This document shows, piece by piece, positions 59,571-64,000 of a DNA stretch of 64,000 bases. The notes beneath the pieces are model-generated. The model saw nothing but the letters and a program-made list of their open reading frames with translations, did no database searches and had not been told where the DNA came from. The translations under genes were made by a program, and so were the position numbers. The stretch is from Rhyacophila brunnea (lineage: Eukaryota > Arthropoda > Insecta > Trichoptera > Rhyacophilidae). The DNA lies in contig JAGYXB010000376.1 in assembly GCA_022495005.1 (NCBI GenBank), positions 80,881 through 144,880 on the forward strand. The letters run 5' to 3'. The number at the start of each line of letters is the position of its first letter. The stretch's first letter is position 1.

Positions 59571-60328
59571 AAGGTGCAAAATCTCAGATGGGCGGTCTCG
59601 TTATTAGATTCGGTGGATCTATCCAATGACATTAATATGGACGAAGCATCTAGAAAATAAAATGACACTCACTTTGTGTCGGGTCTGCCGGATGGCTAAA
59701 TTCATATTTTAATATCGGTATCCTGCGCTCAAATGAACATTCTGCTTGCAAGCGGTCTGGCGACACCGCTGGGTCTGCCCATACAAAATTTCTGACTGTC
59801 AGGTTTCGACTCCACCGTTATTATTGTGTTACAAAATGCCAATGTGCCTAGTTAAAAATTGTAAAAAAATCTACTAAACACTCCAAGAAAGATGGGATAT
59901 CACTTTGCATGTATTAGTATTATTTATTATTTATAAAATGCAATTTTAAGATATTGATGAATGTTTATTCAATGCAATTGAATGACAGGAACCATTGGAC
60001 AGTCAGTCGCCTGTGATTCGCTGGGCTCACTTGCGTCTAATCTCCGAGAAGTCGTAAGTAACCGAGAATCTGTTTCTAACGCAAGAGTCATGACACTAAT
60101 ACGCCATTACAATAAAGGTTATATTACTATAAACTCTCGAAGCTTGTATCGCATAATAGAAACGGATACGTCAATGGTCACGTGACATCTACCTATACAT
60201 CTGTGAATGACTTTCATGCACAATTTCTCGTGCGCGCCGGGTATGAAGTGAGTCGTCCATTTAATATGTCATTGGATCTATCTATATTCTATAGCTTGCC
60301 GTAAGGCCTTGGTGACCCCCGGATTAAA
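59571..60328. other. Unassigned, moderately GC-rich sequence upstream of exon candidate
   Basis: GACATTAATATGGACGAAGC at about 59630 echoes 4818-4838, so repeat debris reaches here. 60225-60328 is CpG-richer (GTGCGCGCCGGG) and could be a 5' untranslated or promoter region for the exon candidate. No TATA or initiator was certain. Confidence 0.35.
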
Positions 60329-60390
60329 ATGGCGGACAACGCAAGGATAGACGCGGAGAGGCTGAGTGTTATCGACTTGAGAAAAAGAGA
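60329..60390 (+). CDS. Candidate first coding exon, SAP-domain-like N-terminus
   Basis: The ATG at 60329 lies in AAAATGGCGG, a strong eukaryotic start context, after a CpG-rich leader. The frame reads MADNARIDAERLSVIDLRKR and is followed at 60391 by GTAAGC, a strong splice donor, leaving a phase-2 junction. The LSVIDLR wording resembles the first helix of SAP DNA/RNA-binding domains (as in SAFB-like nuclear proteins), where acidic or basic residues precede L..IDLR..L..RGL. Codon use is much richer in GC than the flanks. No second exon with the rest of a SAP domain was found before 64000, so the gene would continue beyond the window. The identity is inference from 20 codons and could be chance. 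Confidence 0.4.
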
Positions 60391-61520
60391 GTAAGCTTGA
60401 ACTAGAGATACGTGTAGGACGGTGGTGCAGTTTTGATCGTGACAGCTTTTGATCGTTCGGCCCTACCTATTCGACACGTTCACTGCGAATAAAATAGCAC
60501 ACCTGATACAGAGTAAGTACCTACTGATACCAAATAATATTTATTATATTATCATAATGCCTAAATCCCCCATCAAAAATCCTCCAATCGACAGAGTTGG
60601 GAATATAATGATATTATTGTAATTGTAAATGAGTAAAGGCTAGACCAGGATGCACGCACAGCGAAACAAACAAAAAGAAAGTTACCGTTATCTGTTTCTG
60701 GGCGGACGAAGGGTCGAGAGTAGGTACGGTCAGTCGGTATCCTACCCTTGAGCCTTGAACGACGCCTTTAAATACGATTTGCCACCTTTTTGCGCGTGCG
60801 TGCGTTTACAAATGTTATTAATTGTTACTTGTCAAGCGAAATATACTTACGTAATGTCCCTGAGCCAGTGTTTTTAATAAGTGTAAATCAACACCCTACT
60901 TAAACCCCTACCCTTCACTACCTACCTGGAAATTTGCGAAATTTAGCGGACTATCGAAACCCTATACTTTGTTAATAAAATTGCATGGTTTATAAATTAA
61001 AAATATTGAAATTAATTGAATTTATATGACATTTGAAAAATAGATAGGTAATAAACAGTTCGTCTCAATCATGCCCGGAAGACTTGGAAGTTGTAAGACG
61101 GTGAACAAACGAGATTAATCCTCTTGATGTAAAAATGGCTAATTGATTAAACTGCGCTTTTGAACAATTAAAATTCGATTTAACTTTGCATGCTGTGATA
61201 TTTTGAATAAAATATTATATTAAACGCCGTGAAAACACATAAATATTCTTTATTGCGAAAGATTTGCTTTGTGTTGTCAACAAGTCCGCCGACTTTTATA
61301 CTTTTAATTAACGAGCTGACACTGTGGATTGTATTTCTAAAATATTTACACAATCGCGGTTTTTATTCTTCATTTTAATTTTATCTCTTGTATATTTTAT
61401 TAAAGTGGGTATTTTAATTTTTGTGAGAAGCATGCGCCATAGTATTATTAATAATGCTTGCTGATTTTTGTGGTTCGCTTCGTAAGTAAACACGGTGCAG
61501 TACCTAGTACCTACATGGTC
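60391..61520. other. Unassigned AT-rich sequence (possible intron)
   Basis: No gene or bounded repeat. If the exon candidate is real, this is its first intron. Confidence 0.35.
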
Positions 61521-61523
61521 TTA

Positions 61524-61844
61524 GGGCCGTTTCAGACGGGGCACCGGTGTCGTGCTCGTATATAATAAGGAGGCCTTTGTATTCGAATAAAGGGGCCCTT
61601 TTTGTATTATGTTTATGAACGCCCCAAAGCTAAAGTCAACGCGTGTTCGGTACACTTTTTCGTCGGCCGATACACTTGTTTTTATTACCGCAGCCAGTTT
61701 AATGTTCTAATTTATAACGCGAAATTATGCGTTGACTCATTAGCTCTGGGGCGTTCATAAACATAATACAGACCCCTTTATTCGAATACAAGGGCCTCCT
61801 ATATTATATCGAGCGGGACACCGGTGTCCCGTCTGAAACGGGCC
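61524..61844. mobile_element. PIF/Harbinger-like foldback MITE
   Basis: Left arm GGGCCGTTTCAGACGGGGCA and reversed right arm GGCCCGTTTCAGACGGGACA extend as inverted repeats for about 110 bp (CACCGGTGTC, GTATTCGAATAAAGGGG, TTTATGAACGCCCC). TTA flanks both ends (61521-61523 and 61845-61847). GGGCC-type ends with a TTA duplication are typical of PIF/Harbinger. 321 bp, no transposase. Confidence 0.88.
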
Positions 61845-61847
61845 TTA

Positions 61848-62170
61848 TTCTGTACTGCAAAAGCCTACGAAGTATAACTTCCATATTTTACAGTTATGGC
61901 AAAGACAATGCGTTATAAATTGACACTCTTTTCTCTGATCCTTAGCCCAGTCGCACATTGAAAATTGTCTCGACTGGGATTTCATGGGGTCATGAATCAA
62001 AACTAGGCACGACATGCAACTTTCTTCCGTGCGCATGCAGGGACAGTGACGTCACACGGCAAGCAAAAAAGTACGACATTTCGGGATTATACATGCGCTG
62101 TGATTCGGGTGAAATTTGGTGCAAGCGACAGAAGTTTTTTTTTTAAATAAAAGGTTTCAATTAAGGAACT
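61848..62170. other. Unassigned sequence
   Basis: Overlapping open frames on both strands at 61845-62146 lack domains. Confidence 0.35.
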
Positions 62171-62470
62171 CAGAAATAATGGGAACTGAAATACCTAACG
62201 GGTGTGGAGAAGCAGGCAGCCGGTCTCGAGTGCGGAAGAATACGGGATAAACTTAAACACGTGTCAAGAATACGTCATACGTCGAATACTGACAACTGCT
62301 CTCGGTTTATGCAATGACTACTGTGTATTGAAGGTTGCTACACACACTATTGCACGTCTGAAATGCGTGGTTCATTTTCGTAGGACACTCACACATTCAA
62401 AAACCTGCGTCAAAATGTACTGTATTTGGGATAGAGCCTATCGGAATTATATTGTGGTTGCAATCATGCG
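62171..62470 (+). repeat. Dispersed repeat, forward copy of 32.0-32.34 kb
   Basis: TGGGAACTGAAATACCTAAC, GGTCTCGAGTGCGGAAG, CACACACTATTGCACGT and TTTTCGTAGGACACTCACAC align with the reverse complement of 32033-32330. The 142-codon open frame 62202-62630 overlaps it, but the other copy is not open in the same frame, so it is not taken as a gene. Confidence 0.75.
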
Positions 62471-62930
62471 GTGTGCGGCGGTAAATTTATTTCTTACGTG
62501 TGTTTTTGTGAATGCCAACAAAATCACATCGACATATTCGGCGTGTTGCAGTCGAGACGAGTTTATATGTGCGAGCCGGCTTCCATTTTTCTACGGTAAA
62601 AGAAGCGAGGATATCAACTTAAGGCGTTGAGAATTTATTGGAAATAAAAACTTCTATAATACATTGGAAAGCATAATATAACAGTTTTATCATCAGCAGA
62701 AAATCGTTCTAAAACGTTGAAAAATATATCCAAATGGGAATACCTATCAACCCTATCTAAATTGTCCAAACCCTCTCGCTATGAATGACTACTAGGTACC
62801 TAAAAGCAAAAATACCGATGTTTTTTTTAACAGAGCTTGCGCAGAAGTATTCTATGATAACCAACACGCAAACATCTAACGACTTTCATAATGTTGTGTT
62901 GTTTATTTAATGTCACATGAAAACACCAAC
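62471..62930. other. Unassigned sequence
   Basis: The first part (62471-62640) is GC-richer and holds the end of the 142-codon frame. The rest is AT-rich with no feature. Confidence 0.35.
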
Positions 62931-63012
62931 GATGGCCGCGTGGCTTAAGCGCCGGCCTAGTGTCGAGGGTCCCAGGTTCGAATCCTGGGTCTGGCAAATA
63001 CCCATATTGTTT

Positions 63013-63241
63013 GGTACTGTTCGGTTATACCGGAGCCAGCGGAAAACGCATTTTGAAAATAGCCGATAAACTGGATTATTTGTTAGGTTAACCTAACCAA
63101 ACCTAACCTAACCTAACCTAACCTAACCTAACCTAACCCAACCTAACCGAACCTAAACTAACCCAAACTAACAAATAATCCAGTTTATCGACTATTTTCA
63201 AAATGCGTTTTCCGCTGGCTCCGGTATAACCGAACAGTACC
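63013..63241. mobile_element. MITE with telomere-repeat (CCTAA)n core
   Basis: The arms from GGTACTGTTCGGTTATACCG inward to ATAGCCGATAAACTGGATTA, about 70 bp, are near-perfect inverted repeats. They surround a tract of (CCTAA)n with variants (CCCAA, CCGAA, CCAAA) at about 63088-63172. An exact 8-bp duplication TATTGTTT lies at 63005-63012 and 63242-63249, and the SINE copy at 24.1 kb supplies the empty site. Length 229 bp. The 8-bp duplication suggests hAT, although the GGTAC end is not typical. Confidence 0.95.
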
Positions 63242-63366
63242 TATTGTTTTTCAATTAGTGTATGAGTCAGAGTATGGACCTAATAGATTGAGCAAGTGGC
63301 TGACATCCATTTCTCGTAAAAATATATCTGTTAATACAAACCTCCACTCTGTGGAGGCCCATATGA

Positions 63367-63938
63367 CAGTGGCGAAGGGTGGAGGTAGGCTGTTAAGACA
63401 CGCCATTAATAATGCACATAAAATGTTGTTAGTCATACTTATTTGTTTTTATTGCACTAAGACTACAATTTACAGTTGGTGGTGGTTAGTTTTTTAAAAA
63501 TCAATTAAACACTGCCTAAACCAAGCCATAATAGTTTTGGTATATTTTGGGCGATAAGACAAAATTGTGCACATTTTTTCATTCATATTTATTTGTTTTC
63601 GTTGGATTAAGAATACATATTATAACACATATTGTTGGTTCATTTTTTTAAATTCATTAAGTCCTGCCTAAACCAAACTGTAATAGATAAAAAAATATTA
63701 TTCTATCAATAAATATCCAAAGTTATGTATGATTTAATTGCATATATTTTTAGATAGACGAGTATTTTTTGATTATTATGGCTTGGTTTCGCAGGGTTTG
63801 ATTGAATTTTAAAAACTAACCAACACCATCGGTAAATTGTAGTCTTATTTCAATGAAAACAAATACATATGACTGACAAAGTTTAATGTGCACTATTTAT
63901 GGCGGATCTTAACAGCCTACCTCCACCCTTCGCCACTG
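63367..63938. mobile_element. hAT MITE (CAGTGGCGAAGGGTGG), complete
   Basis: Left end CAGTGGCGAAGGGTGGAGGT and the exactly reversed right end form perfect terminal inverted repeats of about 30 bp, ending in AGGCTGTTAAG. An exact 8-bp duplication CCATATGA flanks it at 63359-63366 and 63939-63946, and the SINE copy at 24.1 kb shows the uninterrupted site. 572 bp, no transposase. It defines the ends of the larger relative at 45585-47561. Confidence 0.97.
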
Positions 63939-64000
63939 CCATATGATCATGTTAGGATCGGACATGGCTGAAAGAAAAAAAAAGAAGAATACATTGAGTA

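Larger units (their letters stand above)
62931..63985 (+). mobile_element. tRNA-derived SINE interrupted by two MITEs
   Basis: The head GATGGCCGCGTGGCTTAAGC and B box CCAGGTTCGAATCCTGGG start the SINE. The body resumes at 63242 (TATTGTTTTTCAATTAGTG, GAGTATGGACCTAATAGATT) and ends at 63939-63967 (CATGTTAGGATCGGACATGG) with an A-rich tail to about 63985. Removing 63013-63249 (MITE plus one duplicate) and 63367-63946 restores a sequence collinear with the complete SINE at 24053-24290. Confidence 0.93.

Noticed and set aside
62202..62630. 142-codon forward open frame
   Set aside because: It begins inside a dispersed repeat whose other copy is not open in this frame; no known protein family.
62934..62996. 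tRNA gene
   Set aside because: The A and B boxes are present, but the anticodon arm is not tRNA-like and the same head leads SINE bodies at 24 and 36.6 kb, so it is a SINE head.
63080..63175. True telomere or chromosome-end fusion
   Set aside because: The (CCTAA)n tract lies inside a 229-bp element with inverted arms and an exact 8-bp target duplication; transposition explains it.

Overview
The window is AT-rich eukaryotic DNA, most likely from an insect. Supporting signs are non-LTR retrotransposons, hAT, Tc1/mariner, pogo and Harbinger-type DNA elements, a tRNA-derived SINE, (CCTAA)n/TTAGG-type telomere-like arrays and frequent GTAGGTACCTAC words. A hemipteran such as an aphid, or a lepidopteran, would fit. 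I cannot decide between them from sequence alone.

I see no intact protein-coding gene, rRNA, functional tRNA or CRISPR. The one candidate host-gene piece is a possible first coding exon at 60329-60390, with a good initiation context, 20 codons resembling the start of a SAP-type domain, and a GTAAGC donor. The rest is intergenic sequence or a very large intron, filled layer upon layer with dead mobile elements.

Layout. 1-5 kb: an inverted partner of the repeat at 52.5-53.3 kb, a small inverted-repeat element, and an RTE-like 3' end next to a hAT MITE. 9-14 kb: a mariner/Tc-type transposase pseudogene, a TA-flanked MITE, a 1.4-kb near-perfect TTAA-flanked foldback inside another inverted-repeat element, then a 5'-truncated, frameshifted CR1/Jockey-type reverse transcriptase with an (AAAT)n tail. 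15-31 kb: two copies of a TAGAGTTGGG hAT-like MITE, a SINE with a 10-bp duplication, a perfect 172-bp tandem duplication, non-LTR 3' scraps, a GC-rich element with a 9-bp duplication, and a hAT MITE. 31-42 kb: further MITEs, a 2.46-kb hAT element with a broken ZBED/FAM200-like transposase, two nested GC-rich elements and a duplicated internal left end, and an RTE copy with its own target duplication. 45.6-47.6 kb: a hAT element split by two retrotransposon fragments. 50-57 kb: several inverted-repeat elements, including a pogo/Tigger-type one and a third TAGAGTTGGG copy. 57-64 kb: another RTE 3' region, the exon candidate, a Harbinger-like foldback, and a SINE carrying two separate MITE insertions.

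The strongest evidence here is structural. Many elements have both termini and exact 8-, 9-, 10- or 13-bp target duplications, and some have the empty site available elsewhere in the window, so the order of insertion can be read. I found no convincing new gene system. The most novel items are the GC-rich 9-bp-TSD family, the MITE with a telomere-repeat core, and the nested foldback.
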